This document shows, one piece after another, positions 1 through 8,783 of a stretch of DNA of 64,000 nucleotides. The translations under genes and the position numbers were made by a program. This DNA comes from Micromonospora sp. HNM0581 (GTDB taxonomy: Bacteria; Actinomycetota; Actinomycetes; Mycobacteriales; Micromonosporaceae), in the NCBI RefSeq assembly GCF_012726175.1, contig NZ_JAASAD010000012.1, forward strand, positions 62,001 to 126,000. The letters run 5' to 3'. The notes below the pieces were generated by a model. That model worked only from the letters and a program-made list of their open reading frames with translations. It ran no database searches and was not told the origin of the DNA. Every line of letters starts with the position of its first letter. Position 1 is the first letter of the stretch.

Positions 1-428
1 TCGTTCACGCGCTGCTCGTAACGGGCGAACGCGTCGCGTCGAGCGGGAGTGCGGACCAGATCGGTGGCGTCGGCGGCGACCCGCAGGCCGGTGTAGCCGG
101 CCGACACCGCCTCCCGGGTGGCGCGGCGGTAGGCCGCCACCTGGCTCGCCGGGTCGATCACCGCTGTGCTGCTGTACGCATCGTCGAGGGAATGAACCTG
201 AGCGGCGCCCGTCAGCAGCGCGTCGGCGAAGTCCCGGGTATCGAGTAGTTCGTCACGGACCGGTTCGGCAGGTCCGGAGACGACGAACCAGACCCGCTCG
301 CCGGCTGCCAGACCGGCCCGCAGGAACTCCACGGCTCGGGTCATGAACCCGGTCGGGCCGTCGTACGCCCAGCACAGGTGCCGGTGCCCCGGCGGTTGGC
401 CGGTCAGCACGACACTGCGATCGCTCAC
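1..428 (-). CDS. MEDS-domain sensory protein, N-terminal part (cut by window edge)
   Basis: The frame is open from a GTG at 428 to the left edge, giving 142 residues of an incomplete protein. Residues about 9-60 contain HRHLCWAYDGPTGF followed by VEFLRAGLAAGERVWFV. This matches the MEDS (DcmR-type sensory) pattern of a conserved His/aromatic start and a helix leading into a Rossmann-like strand. In actinomycetes such domains often precede an anti-sigma-factor kinase or STAS part, but any second domain lies outside the window. The upstream ATG near 452 is out of frame and stops after five codons, so GTG 428 is the best start. It is divergent from the ECF sigma gene at 546. The domain call is by eye; the signalling role is inferred. 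Confidence 0.6.
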   Translation of the reverse strand, partial: MSDRSVVLTGQPPGHRHLCWAYDGPTGFMTRAVEFLRAGLAAGERVWFVVSGPAEPVRDELLDTRDFADALLTGAAQVHSLDDAYSSTAVIDPASQVAAYRRATREAVSAGYTGLRVAADATDLVRTPARRDAFARYEQRVN

Positions 429-545
429 CTCAGGTGCCCCATCAGTGCAGTCTAAGGCGTCATTCGAGGTCGGCCCGCCGCGCAGGTTCTCGGGCTTCCG
501 GTCGGGCCGGGAACCATCCGGCGACGTCGACCGACCAATACGGCG

Positions 546-1121
546 ATGACAGCCGTGACCGACGACATCAGCGGGTACGCGCTCGCCGCGGGCCGGGGCG
601 ACCGCGCCGCCGCGACAGCTTTCGTGCGGGCCACCCAGCACGACGTGCGGCGGTTCCTGACCCACCTGCCCGGGGTGCGGGACATCGACGACCTGGTCCA
701 GGAAACCTACCTGCGTGCCTGGCGGGCGCTGCCGTCGTTCGCCGGCCGGTCCACGGCGCGGACCTGGCTGCTCGCCATCGCCCGCCGGGTCGCGGTGGAC
801 CAGGTACGCGCCGCCACCTGCCGGCCGCGTACCGCGAACCTCGGCGACTGGCAGGCAGCTGCGGAGAACACGTCGGCCGGAGTAAGCGCCGGGGTGGACG
901 AGCAGGTGGTGCTCGGCGGTCTGCTCGACGGCCTGGCAACCGAGCGGCGGGAGGCGTTCATCGCCACGCAACTGCTCGGCCTGTCGTACGTCGAGGCCGC
1001 GCAGGTGTGCGGCGTGCCGGTCGGAACCATCCGGTCCCGGGTGGCCCGGGCCCGTGCGGACCTGGTCGCAGCGTTACGGTCGGTCGACCCACCGGTCGGA
1101 CGGCCCACCGCAGCCGGTTGA
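546..1121 (+). CDS. ECF-family RNA polymerase sigma factor
   Basis: A 191-residue sigma-70 family protein of extracytoplasmic-function type. Region 2 lies at about residues 20-85 and includes DIDDLVQETYLRAWRAL, the canonical core-binding and -10-recognition segment. Region 4 lies at about 115-175 and includes the helix-turn-helix LSYVEAAQVCGVPVGTIRSR. There is no region 3 or C-terminal extension. It converges tail to tail, 15 nt apart, on a zinc-finger membrane protein (1137-1985), the usual partner type. The arrangement resembles SigC-like actinobacterial sigma factors linked to copper genes, and copper genes do lie about 8 kb away, but that link is inference. The ATG start has a weak Shine-Dalgarno; a GTG at 555 is an alternative. 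Confidence 0.9.
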   Translation: MTAVTDDISGYALAAGRGDRAAATAFVRATQHDVRRFLTHLPGVRDIDDLVQETYLRAWRALPSFAGRSTARTWLLAIARRVAVDQVRAATCRPRTANLGDWQAAAENTSAGVSAGVDEQVVLGGLLDGLATERREAFIATQLLGLSYVEAAQVCGVPVGTIRSRVARARADLVAALRSVDPPVGRPTAAG

Positions 1122-1136
1122 GCTGAGGCCCGCCCG

Positions 1137-1985
1137 TCAGGCGACCCGCCGGTGCCGGTCGTCGTCACCGTGGGTGGTGCGGCTGCGGACCGGGGTGGAG
1201 TCGTACCGGGGGTGCGTGAGGCCGTGTCGGGCCTGGGCCGAGTAGGGCGGCAGCAGCCGCAGCGGGGCGGGTTCGTCGCCCTCGTCGAGGCGCAACCGCC
1301 AGCGGGACTGCTCTGGCTGGCGGCGGTCGCCCGGTTCACCGGGTTGGCGGGAGCTGCGCGCCAACAGCACGGTGATCAGGTAGCCGACCACCAGGAAGCC
1401 GTGACTCACCAGTCGTTCCACCGCGACCTGCGAGGCGACGAGATCGTTCACCGACAGCAGCACCAACGTGACCACGAAGGCGCCGAGCATCGGTAGCAGC
1501 CCCGACGGCGAGGTACGGCGCAACGCGACGAACAGGAACCCGGCACCCACCGCGACGTTCCAGGCGGCAGACTCGTGCCACAGATGCTGGCCGCTGTCAT
1601 GCAGGTGTTCGGCGACCCCGGCCCGGCCGATCTGCGCCAAACCGAGGACCAGTTGCACCGCGCCGAGCAGCCCCAACGCGGCGCGTAGCCCGTCGGCCAG
1701 GGTGAGCTGCCCACCGCTCGACCGCAGCCAGCGGCCCGGCACCGCGGCGAGCGTTCGCCAACGACGGCGCGGCGGCGGGGCGGCGGCGAGGATCACCTCG
1801 GTGAGATCCGGTAGCGAGGTCACCACCTGGGTACGTGCCCGGCGCGTCACCGTCGCGGCCGAATCCAGCCAGGTCCGGCAACCGGTACACATCTCCAGAT
1901 GCCCTTCGACCCTGTGCTGCTCGTCCGCCGTGGCCTCGCCGTCCAACTGCGCCGACAGGATCTCCCGCCACTGCTCGCACTGCAT
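1137..1985 (-). CDS. zinc-finger (zf-HC2) membrane protein, probable anti-sigma factor
   Basis: A 282-residue protein. The N-terminus (residues 1-45) is a zf-HC2/ZAS-type module: a Cys near position 3 and HLEMCTGC, which fits HxxxCxxC. A linker leads to four or five hydrophobic segments between about residues 85 and 220, so the zinc-finger domain would sit in the cytoplasm on a membrane anchor. The tail is long, charged and His/Arg-rich. A HESAAWN motif sits between membrane segments and could bind metal. Family knowledge says such proteins sequester a cognate ECF sigma factor, and the convergent sigma gene at 546-1121 is the obvious partner. The C-terminal architecture is not one I can name. 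Confidence 0.75.
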   Translation of the reverse strand: MQCEQWREILSAQLDGEATADEQHRVEGHLEMCTGCRTWLDSAATVTRRARTQVVTSLPDLTEVILAAAPPPRRRWRTLAAVPGRWLRSSGGQLTLADGLRAALGLLGAVQLVLGLAQIGRAGVAEHLHDSGQHLWHESAAWNVAVGAGFLFVALRRTSPSGLLPMLGAFVVTLVLLSVNDLVASQVAVERLVSHGFLVVGYLITVLLARSSRQPGEPGDRRQPEQSRWRLRLDEGDEPAPLRLLPPYSAQARHGLTHPRYDSTPVRSRTTHGDDDRHRRVA

Positions 1986-2085
1986 GTACTGATAGTCGGT
2001 TCCCCGGCCGGCATGGTTCCCGGCCGGTCCGACGAAACCCGACCACGCCGAGGTCAGGACCCGGACCGGCGAGCGGAGTGCCCGA

Positions 2086-2712
2086 TCACCGGCCGGGCAG
2101 GCTGCCGAGTAGGACGGCCCGCGTCGACCGGTGGGCGAGGCCCTCGGCGACGCTGCCCAGCAGGCGGTCGCCGATGCCGTGTCCGTGCCGACCGACCACC
2201 AGCAGGTCCACTTCCCTGTCGTCGGCGACCGTCAGCAAGGCATCGACGGGATGGCCGGTGACGATCGCGGTGGTGGGCCGGGGCAGCCCCTCGGGCAGCC
2301 CGGCGGCCCTCTCGTCGATCATGCGTCGGGCCCGTTCGTGTTCCCGCCGGGATTCGGCGTCGGACAGGTCGGGGCTGGTCACGGTGACCAGGACAAGCTC
2401 ACTGGTGCTTCCGGTCAGGGACCGGGCGATGGCGCGCAGCGCCCGGTCGGAGTGCGCGGAGCCGTCCACCCCGACAAGCACGCGCAGTCCCGAGCCGACC
2501 GGTTCCGACGGCCGGTGGCGGACGTCGACCAACTGTGGACGGGCCCGGCCCCGTTCGACGGCGATCGGGACAAACAACGGGCCGAGTAGTCCGCCCACCA
2601 GGTACCACAGCGGGCTGCGGTGCCCGCCACGGGTGACGAACACCGCCGCCGTACCCAGCCCCACGGCCAGCCACAGCACCGCCACCAGCACCACGAACCA
2701 CCGTTCAGACAC
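2086..2712 (-). CDS. membrane-anchored universal stress protein (UspA family)
   Basis: A 208-residue protein. Residues 1-50 hold two hydrophobic segments, an unusual N-terminal anchor for this family. Residues about 76-205 form one Usp domain: LRVLVGVDGSAHSDRAL gives the first strand with the Asp, and GRHGHGIGDRLLGSVA matches the ATP-binding G-2x-G-9x-G(S/T) loop. Usp proteins bind ATP and modulate stress responses. The neighbours are a K+/H+ antiporter, an ion channel and a cation ATPase, so a link to ion stress is plausible. It is encoded in the same direction as the antiporter upstream, but 167 nt separate them, so co-transcription is uncertain. Confidence 0.85.
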   Translation of the reverse strand: MSERWFVVLVAVLWLAVGLGTAAVFVTRGGHRSPLWYLVGGLLGPLFVPIAVERGRARPQLVDVRHRPSEPVGSGLRVLVGVDGSAHSDRALRAIARSLTGSTSELVLVTVTSPDLSDAESRREHERARRMIDERAAGLPEGLPRPTTAIVTGHPVDALLTVADDREVDLLVVGRHGHGIGDRLLGSVAEGLAHRSTRAVLLGSLPGR

Positions 2713-2879
2713 GGCAGGTCCCGCCGGGGATGTGTGCCTCCCAGGTGCAGCGGACGGCTTCGGCCATGCCTGCGATTACCCCGCCAGGCCGGGGGTAAGC
2801 ACGCCACTCCCGTCGGGAGAAGGGAACGTGCCGCCCGTCCCCGGTGCAAGCGGAGCATCCACGGTCAGCCCCGCGCGGC

Positions 2880-4490
2880 TCAACCAGCGGACCGGACGAG
2901 AACCGGCGGAGTCTCGTCGCCGGTGTCCGGCGGTGGTGCCGCGCGAGGGGGAGGCGGGGGCGCGTCCAGGGGCCGCCGATTTCCGGCCGGCTGCTCCGGG
3001 TCGCCAGTCTCGCCGCGCCAGTGGGCCAGCCGTCCGGCCCGCGCGACCGCCCGTAGGCGGCGTTCCGCCCGATCCCGGACATGTGGCGTGGTGACCACCA
3101 GCAACTGGTCACCGTGGCGTAGGCGGGTGTCCGGCTCGGGTACGAAGGAGGTGCCGTCGCGGACCACGAGGGTGATCGCGGCGGGCGGAGGTAGCCGCAG
3201 TTCGCGGATGTGCACGCCGTGCATCCGGGAGTCGGTCTCGACGGTGAGGTGCAGCAGGTCCGCGTCGATGGCGTCCAGCGGTGCGGACTCGACCTGCAGG
3301 TCCGGGCCGATGCCCGCCGGGCTCAGCCGCAGGCGTGTGGCCAGCCACGGCAGCGTCGGAGCCTGGACCAGTGTGAAGACCACGACAAGCACGAACACGA
3401 TGTTGAACAGTTGCCCGCTGCCGCCGACCCCGGCCACGACCGGGATGGTGGCCAGCACGATGGGTACGGCACCACGTAGCCCGGCCCAGGACAGCAGCAC
3501 CTGCTCGCGTAGCGGAATCCGGAACGGCAGCAGGGTGACCAGCACCGACAGCGGCCGGGCGACCAGCAGCAGCACCAGACCGACGGCGAGTGCGGGCAGG
3601 ATCGCACCGGGCAACTCGCTGGGATTGGCCAACAGTCCGAGCATGACGAACAGGCCGATCTGGGCGATCCAGCCGAGCCCTTCGGCCACCGACATGGTGG
3701 CCCGGCGGTGCGCCAACCGGGCGTTGCCGAGGATCAACGCGGCGAGGTACGCGGCGAGGAAACCACTGGCCTGGGCGAGCCCCGCAGCGGCGAAGGCCAG
3801 GATGCCGCAGGAGAAGGTGGCGATCGGATAGAGGCCCGAGGCAGGCAGCGTGAGTCGACGTAGGAACCACACTCCCGCGATGCCGATCGCGACGCCCATA
3901 GCGCCACCGACGCCGAGTTGGTAGAGCATCTGCCCCAGTAGTTCCAGCGGGTTGGGCGCGCTCAGCCCGGTGGCGCTGAGGGCGAGCACCAGGATGACGG
4001 TGGGTGCGTCGTTCAGTCCCGACTCGGCCTCCACCAGACCGGCCAACCGCCGTGGCAGCGGCAGGGTGCGCAGCACCGAGAACACCGCCGCCGCGTCGGT
4101 GGAGGACACCACTGCCCCCAGCAGCAGGGCCAACTGCCACGAAACGTCGAGTAACAGGTACGCGCCGAGGGCGGTGACCGCGACGCTGATCAGCACACCG
4201 GCGGTGGCGAGCGCCGTCGCCGGTGCCAGCACCGGCCGGATGTCGGAGAACCGGGTGGTCAGGCCACCCTCCACCAGGATCACCGCGAGCGCCGCCGTGC
4301 CCAGGGCCTGCGCCAGTGCGGCGTCGTCGAAGTGTAGGCCGAGTCCGTTCTCACCGATCAGCAGCCCGATGCCGAGATACGCCAGCAGCATCGGTACGCC
4401 GACCCGGGTGGCCACCCGGGCGGCGGTGACGCTCACCAGCACCGTCGCCGCTGCGGCGATCATCAGCAGGTAGACCTGTTGCAGGGTCAT
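2880..4490 (-). CDS. CPA1-type K+(Na+)/H+ antiporter with C-terminal RCK_C domain
   Basis: A 536-residue protein from the ATG at 4490; the frame extends to 4646, but that extension is low-complexity and hydrophilic. Residues about 5-390 form the Na_H_Exchanger domain with about 12 membrane helices. Typical motifs include LLAYLGIGLLIGENGLGL, a VSSTDAAAVFSVLR helix carrying the conserved Asp, and VEAESGLNDAPTV with the ND pair expected for cation exchange. Residues about 420-505 (HLTVETDSRMHGVHIREL through GDQLLVVTT) form a TrkA-C/RCK_C domain, as in NhaP2/CvrA-type K+/H+ antiporters. The product likely expels K+ in exchange for protons under ligand control. A divergent K+ channel gene follows across a 298-nt gap in which I see no clear promoter. 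Confidence 0.9.
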   Translation of the reverse strand: MTLQQVYLLMIAAAATVLVSVTAARVATRVGVPMLLAYLGIGLLIGENGLGLHFDDAALAQALGTAALAVILVEGGLTTRFSDIRPVLAPATALATAGVLISVAVTALGAYLLLDVSWQLALLLGAVVSSTDAAAVFSVLRTLPLPRRLAGLVEAESGLNDAPTVILVLALSATGLSAPNPLELLGQMLYQLGVGGAMGVAIGIAGVWFLRRLTLPASGLYPIATFSCGILAFAAAGLAQASGFLAAYLAALILGNARLAHRRATMSVAEGLGWIAQIGLFVMLGLLANPSELPGAILPALAVGLVLLLVARPLSVLVTLLPFRIPLREQVLLSWAGLRGAVPIVLATIPVVAGVGGSGQLFNIVFVLVVVFTLVQAPTLPWLATRLRLSPAGIGPDLQVESAPLDAIDADLLHLTVETDSRMHGVHIRELRLPPPAAITLVVRDGTSFVPEPDTRLRHGDQLLVVTTPHVRDRAERRLRAVARAGRLAHWRGETGDPEQPAGNRRPLDAPPPPPRAAPPPDTGDETPPVLVRSAG

Positions 4491-4788
4491 CCCGGAACCC
4501 GTCCCAGTCGCCGTCGACCCATGCTTCCGCTCCCTCACGCTCGCGTACGATGCCGGGCGCCCGCCCCCACGGACGCACAGCCGCAGCCCGTCGCCCGGCC
4601 CAGCGACCGGGTGACGACCCGTGCCACGGTCTGTCCCCCCGTTCACGTTACCGGGCTGGCAATCGTCGAACGCTCAGCGTGACGGTGAATCACTTTCCGG
4701 CCGATCCGAGGACCGCCCGTCGGCGTCGGTTGTCGGCTGCGCGACCATGGCTCGGTCACGCGTACGACGAAGAGACGGGAGCCGGCTC

Positions 4789-5544
4789 ATGAGCGGCGGG
4801 GCAGCGCAGGGGTCCGATCGGCTGGAGGCATGGGAGCGGGTCAGCGCCGCACCGCTCACCCTACTGTCTGTGGTGTTTCTGGTGGTGTACGCGGTGCCGA
4901 TCCTCGAACCGGATCTCAGCCCGCAGTTGCGGACCGCCTGCACCGTCACCGCAGTCGTCGTCTGGGCGCTGTTCTGGGTCGACATTCTCGTGCGGCTGCG
5001 GCTGGCCACGAATCGGCGGAGGTTCCTTCGGGAGCACCTGTTCGATCTGGTGGTGCTGACGTTGCCAATGCTGCGACCACTACGCGCGGTACGCCTGGTC
5101 ATGGTGGTGCTGACCATCAACCGCCGCACCGAGGTGTGGGCGCGCGGTCGGCTGGCCGTGTACGTCGCCGCCACCACGGCGCTACTGGTGCTGGTCTCCG
5201 CGCTGGCCGTGCTGGACGCCGAACGCCTCGCCCCGGACGCCAACATCACCGCCTTCGACGACGCGCTGTGGTGGTCGACGGTCACCATCACCACCGTCGG
5301 CTACGGCGACTTCTATCCGGTGACCACAGCCGGCCGCTTCGTCGCCCTCGGTCTGATGATCGGTGGGATCGGTCTGATCGGTTTCGTCACGGGTTCGCTG
5401 GCGACCTGGATCGTCGAGCGCGTCTCGGCTGGCGCCGACAAGCCGACGGAGGTCACCGGCAGCGACGTAGCGGCCCTGCGTGCCGAGATCGCCGCGCTGC
5501 GGCGGCGTCTCGACGCTGAGCCGGCAGAGCGGACCGCCGACTGA
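4789..5544 (+). CDS. voltage-gated-type potassium channel
   Basis: A 251-residue protein from the ATG at 4789, which has a purine-rich region upstream; the frame is open to 4621 without a better start. The membrane helices fit a six-segment channel, ending with the pore helix WWSTVTITTVGYGD. The K+ selectivity filter TVGYGD is at residues 169-174, followed by the last helix (about 184-211). A segment with spaced arginines (MLRPLRAVRLV) near 94-104 resembles an S4 sensor. The C-terminus (225-245) is a short Leu/Arg heptad coiled coil that could tetramerise. No RCK domain is present. Role: K+ conductance, consistent with the antiporter encoded next door. Confidence 0.9.
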   Translation: MSGGAAQGSDRLEAWERVSAAPLTLLSVVFLVVYAVPILEPDLSPQLRTACTVTAVVVWALFWVDILVRLRLATNRRRFLREHLFDLVVLTLPMLRPLRAVRLVMVVLTINRRTEVWARGRLAVYVAATTALLVLVSALAVLDAERLAPDANITAFDDALWWSTVTITTVGYGDFYPVTTAGRFVALGLMIGGIGLIGFVTGSLATWIVERVSAGADKPTEVTGSDVAALRAEIAALRRRLDAEPAERTAD

Positions 5545-5646
5545 GCGTCCACTGTCGGGGCACGATCGGGCGTTCCGGCCTGCGTGGCGGCACTCTTCCC
5601 GGAAGATGGTGGGCGGCGTGGGTCCGGTCTTCTGGTCGTCGGCGGG

Positions 5647-8355
5647 GTGACGGTGACGCTCGAACAGTCAGCGGGGACGTCACGGTCCAACGACCACCAC
5701 TGCATGTCCGCCCACGAGGTCGTGCTGCTGCTGGAGACCGATCCACAGCGCGGCCTGAGCGGTGCCGAAGCCGCCGGGCGGTTGGCGCGCTACGGGCCCA
5801 ACGTGCTGCCCGCCGCCGGTGGTGGCGGGCTGTTGCGCCGGGTGCTGCGACAGTTCCACAACCCGCTCATCTACGTGCTTGTCGCGGCCGGCCTGGTCAC
5901 CGCGGTCCTGGGGGAGTACGTCGACTCCGCAGTGATCTTCGCAGTGGTGCTGATCAACGCCGCGATCGGGTACGCCCAGGAGTCACGGGCCGAGGCGGCC
6001 CTGGACAGTCTGCGCTCGATGGTGCGTACCGAGGCGCGGGTGATCCGCGACGGTGAACTGCGGGTGATCTCCTCCGACGACCTCGTCCCCGGTGACCTCG
6101 TGGTGCTGGAGGCGGGCGACAAGGTGCCCGTGGATCTGCGGTTGGTCAGGCTGGCCGAGCTGCGGGTCGACGAGTCGGCGCTGACCGGTGAGTCGGTCCC
6201 GGTGGACAAGCTCGAGGCGGAGCTGCCGGTGGGTACGCCGGTCGCCGACAGGCGGAACATGGTGTGGTCGGGCACGCTCGTCGCGGCTGGCGGTGGTTCC
6301 GGTATCGCGGTGGCCACCGGAGCCGAGACGGAACTCGGCCAGATCCACCGTCTGGTCGGTGCTGCGGAGGCGCTGGCCACCCCGCTGACCCGAAAACTGG
6401 CCCGGTTCAGCAGGGTGCTGACCGTGATCATCCTGGTGCTCGCGGCGGTGACCTTCGCAGTCGGCCTGCTGCGCGGCCAGGACGCGGTCGAGACGTTCAC
6501 GGCGGCTGTGGCGCTCGCCGTCGGCGCGATTCCCGAAGGGCTGCCGGCGGCGGTCACGATCACCCTGGCGATCGGGGTGACCCGGATGGCCCGGCGACGA
6601 GCGGTGATCCGCCGGCTGCCGGCGATCGAGACGTTGGGTAGTACAACCGTCGTCTGCTCCGACAAGACCGGCACCTTGACAGAGAACCAGATGACGGTCC
6701 GGGCGCTGTGGACGCCGGACGCCGAATTCGAGGTGACCGGCTCCGGCTACCGGCCGGAGGGGGAGGTCCGTGACGGCGGCCGGGGCGGCGAAGCGCTGCG
6801 CTGGTCACTGCTGGCCGGCGCCGGCTGCAACGACGCGCGGGTACGTGAGCAGGACGGCGAGTGGCTGCTGGCCGGCGATCCGACTGAGGGAGCCATGCAG
6901 GTGGTCGCCGCCAAGGTGGGGATCGACCACGGCAGGCTGTCGGCCGACTATCCGCGCCGGGACACCATCCCCTTCGACTCGAAGCGGCAGTACATGGCGA
7001 CGTTGCACGACGAGCGGGCCACGGGCCGGGTGGTGGTCCTGGCCAAGGGTGGCGTCGAGCGGATCGTGTCGATGTGCCGGGGTGAGATGGCATCCGACGG
7101 GGAGATCCGCCCGCTGCGTGCCGACGCGGCCCTGCGGGCCGCCGAGGAACTGGCCGGCCGTGGACTCCGGGTGCTCGCCACCGCCGTACGGCCGCCGGAC
7201 GGCTCGGACGGCGGTTTCGACGAGGTCGCGCTGCCGGGCACCCTGGTCCTCACCGGATTGCAGGCGATGCTCGATCCACCGCGTGGCGCCGCCGCCCCGG
7301 CGGTACGGGCCTGCCACGGGGCAGGCATCGACGTCAAAATGATCACAGGGGACCATGCGGCGACGGCCGGTGCCATCGCCCGTCAACTAGGGTTGCTCGA
7401 CGCCGACCGGCCGGAACGGGTGACCACCGGCACGGATCTCGACGGGCTGCCTGCCGAAGGGTTCGCCGAGGCGGTGGATCGGGCCGCTGTCTTCGCCCGG
7501 GTCACCCCGGAACAGAAGCTTCGGCTGGTCGAGACGCTTCAGCAGCGCGGCCATGTGGTCGCGGTGACCGGCGACGGGGTCAACGACGCCCCGGCGTTGC
7601 GGCAGGCGGACATCGGCATCGCCATGGCCCGCTCCGGCACCGAGGTGGCCAAGGAAGCAGCCGACATGGTCCTCACCGACGACGACTTCGCCACCATCGA
7701 AGCTGCGGTCGAGGAGGGGCGCGGGGTCTTCGACAACATCACCAAGTTCATCGTCTGGACGCTGCCGACGAACCTCGGCGAAGGGCTCGTGGTACTCGTC
7801 GCCATCGTGCTGGGCGCCACCCTGCCCCTGCTGCCCACCCAGATCCTCTGGATCAACATGACCACCGCTGTCCTGCTCGGCCTGATGTTGGCGTTCGAGC
7901 CGAAGGAACGCGGCATCATGCGACGGCCGCCCCGCGACCCGGGCCGGCCACTGCTCACCGGCGCCCTGGTGATACGGGTCCTGCTGGTGGCCGCGCTGCT
8001 GGTGGCGGGTGCGTGGTGGGTGTTCCAGTTCGAGTACTCGAACGGCGCCGATGTCGCGCAGGCGCGTACCGCCGCACTCAACGTCTTCGTGGTGGTCGAG
8101 ACGTTCTACTTGTTCAGCTGCCGGTCCCTGACCCGCGCGGCCTGGCGGATCGGCTTCTTCACCAACCGTCTGCTGTTGCTGGGCGTCGCCGCGCAGGCGC
8201 TCTGTCAACTTGCCATCACGTACCTGCCACCGATGAACACGATCTTCGGCACCGCGCCGATCGGCCCCGACGTGTGGTTGCGCATCCTGGCGGTCGGGGC
8301 GGTGTCCGCTCTCGTGGTCGCCGTCGACAAGTGGCTGCGTCACGATCTCGGCTGA
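5647..8355 (+). CDS. P2-type cation-transporting ATPase (PacL/MgtA-like)
   Basis: About 902 residues from the GTG at 5647; a GTG at 5584 and an ATG at 5704 are alternatives. It has an N-terminal cation-ATPase domain, the actuator loop TGES (residues 180-183), PEGLP in the fourth membrane helix, the phosphorylation site DKTGTLT with Asp339, and GDGVNDAP starting near residue 642. About ten membrane segments are present, including the C-terminal four-helix block. PEGLP and the overall layout fit the IIA (Ca2+/Mn2+-like) or IIC-related group rather than heavy-metal P1B pumps, since there is no CPC/CPH. The transported ion cannot be fixed from the sequence. It lies downstream of the K+ channel, same strand, and converges on crcB. 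Confidence 0.9.
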   Translation: MTVTLEQSAGTSRSNDHHCMSAHEVVLLLETDPQRGLSGAEAAGRLARYGPNVLPAAGGGGLLRRVLRQFHNPLIYVLVAAGLVTAVLGEYVDSAVIFAVVLINAAIGYAQESRAEAALDSLRSMVRTEARVIRDGELRVISSDDLVPGDLVVLEAGDKVPVDLRLVRLAELRVDESALTGESVPVDKLEAELPVGTPVADRRNMVWSGTLVAAGGGSGIAVATGAETELGQIHRLVGAAEALATPLTRKLARFSRVLTVIILVLAAVTFAVGLLRGQDAVETFTAAVALAVGAIPEGLPAAVTITLAIGVTRMARRRAVIRRLPAIETLGSTTVVCSDKTGTLTENQMTVRALWTPDAEFEVTGSGYRPEGEVRDGGRGGEALRWSLLAGAGCNDARVREQDGEWLLAGDPTEGAMQVVAAKVGIDHGRLSADYPRRDTIPFDSKRQYMATLHDERATGRVVVLAKGGVERIVSMCRGEMASDGEIRPLRADAALRAAEELAGRGLRVLATAVRPPDGSDGGFDEVALPGTLVLTGLQAMLDPPRGAAAPAVRACHGAGIDVKMITGDHAATAGAIARQLGLLDADRPERVTTGTDLDGLPAEGFAEAVDRAAVFARVTPEQKLRLVETLQQRGHVVAVTGDGVNDAPALRQADIGIAMARSGTEVAKEAADMVLTDDDFATIEAAVEEGRGVFDNITKFIVWTLPTNLGEGLVVLVAIVLGATLPLLPTQILWINMTTAVLLGLMLAFEPKERGIMRRPPRDPGRPLLTGALVIRVLLVAALLVAGAWWVFQFEYSNGADVAQARTAALNVFVVVETFYLFSCRSLTRAAWRIGFFTNRLLLLGVAAQALCQLAITYLPPMNTIFGTAPIGPDVWLRILAVGAVSALVVAVDKWLRHDLG

Positions 8356-8408
8356 GCGTGCCTGCCGCGGCTGCCGAGGACCCTGCTGACGGTGGGGAGA
8401 CGCGCCGG

Positions 8409-8783
8409 TCAGCCCCACAGTGCCTCAGCGATGGCGACCCCGACGAACGCGGCGCCAAGCGCGGCGACGACGCTGAGGCCGGCATTCACCAGCGCAGGGA
8501 AGTGGGCACCGTCCTCGAACAACCGGATCGTCTCGTAGCCGAACGTCGAGTAGGTCGTCAGCGCCCCGCACAGGCCGACACCGAGCAGGGCGACCAGGGG
8601 ATCCGGTATCCCGCCCACCGCGGCACCCCCGATCAGGATGCCCAGGACGAGCGAGCCCGTCACGTTGACGGTGAGAGTGCCCCACGGAAAGACGGAGCCG
8701 TGACGTGCCTGTACCGCACGGTCGATCAGGTAGCGCAGCGGCGCGCCGACGGCGGCGCCGAGTGCCACCAGGAGGACGGTCAT
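8409..8783 (-). CDS. crcB: fluoride ion channel CrcB/Fluc (second of pair)
   Basis: A 124-residue protein with four membrane helices. It has the family motifs GAPLRYLID near the N-terminus, GTLTVNVTGSLVLGIL in helix 2 (conserved Asn) and GLCGALTTYSTFGYE, where TTYSTF is the Fluc signature. Fluc channels export toxic fluoride as dual-topology dimers or as paired, oppositely oriented subunits. Its ATG overlaps the stop of the upstream crcB by 4 nt (8780-8783), so the two are probably translationally coupled and may form a heterodimer. Confidence 0.95.
   Translation of the reverse strand: MTVLLVALGAAVGAPLRYLIDRAVQARHGSVFPWGTLTVNVTGSLVLGILIGGAAVGGIPDPLVALLGVGLCGALTTYSTFGYETIRLFEDGAHFPALVNAGLSVVAALGAAFVGVAIAEALWG

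Noticed and set aside
509..514. GGGAAC as part of an autoregulated ECF promoter for the first sigma gene
   Set aside because: The nearest CGTC-like -10 is only 10 nt downstream, too close for an ECF promoter. Kept only as a weak hint in a finding.
4491..4645. Extended N-terminus of the antiporter starting at 4646
   Set aside because: The extra 52 residues are hydrophilic low complexity; the family protein starts at the ATG at 4490 directly before the first membrane helix.
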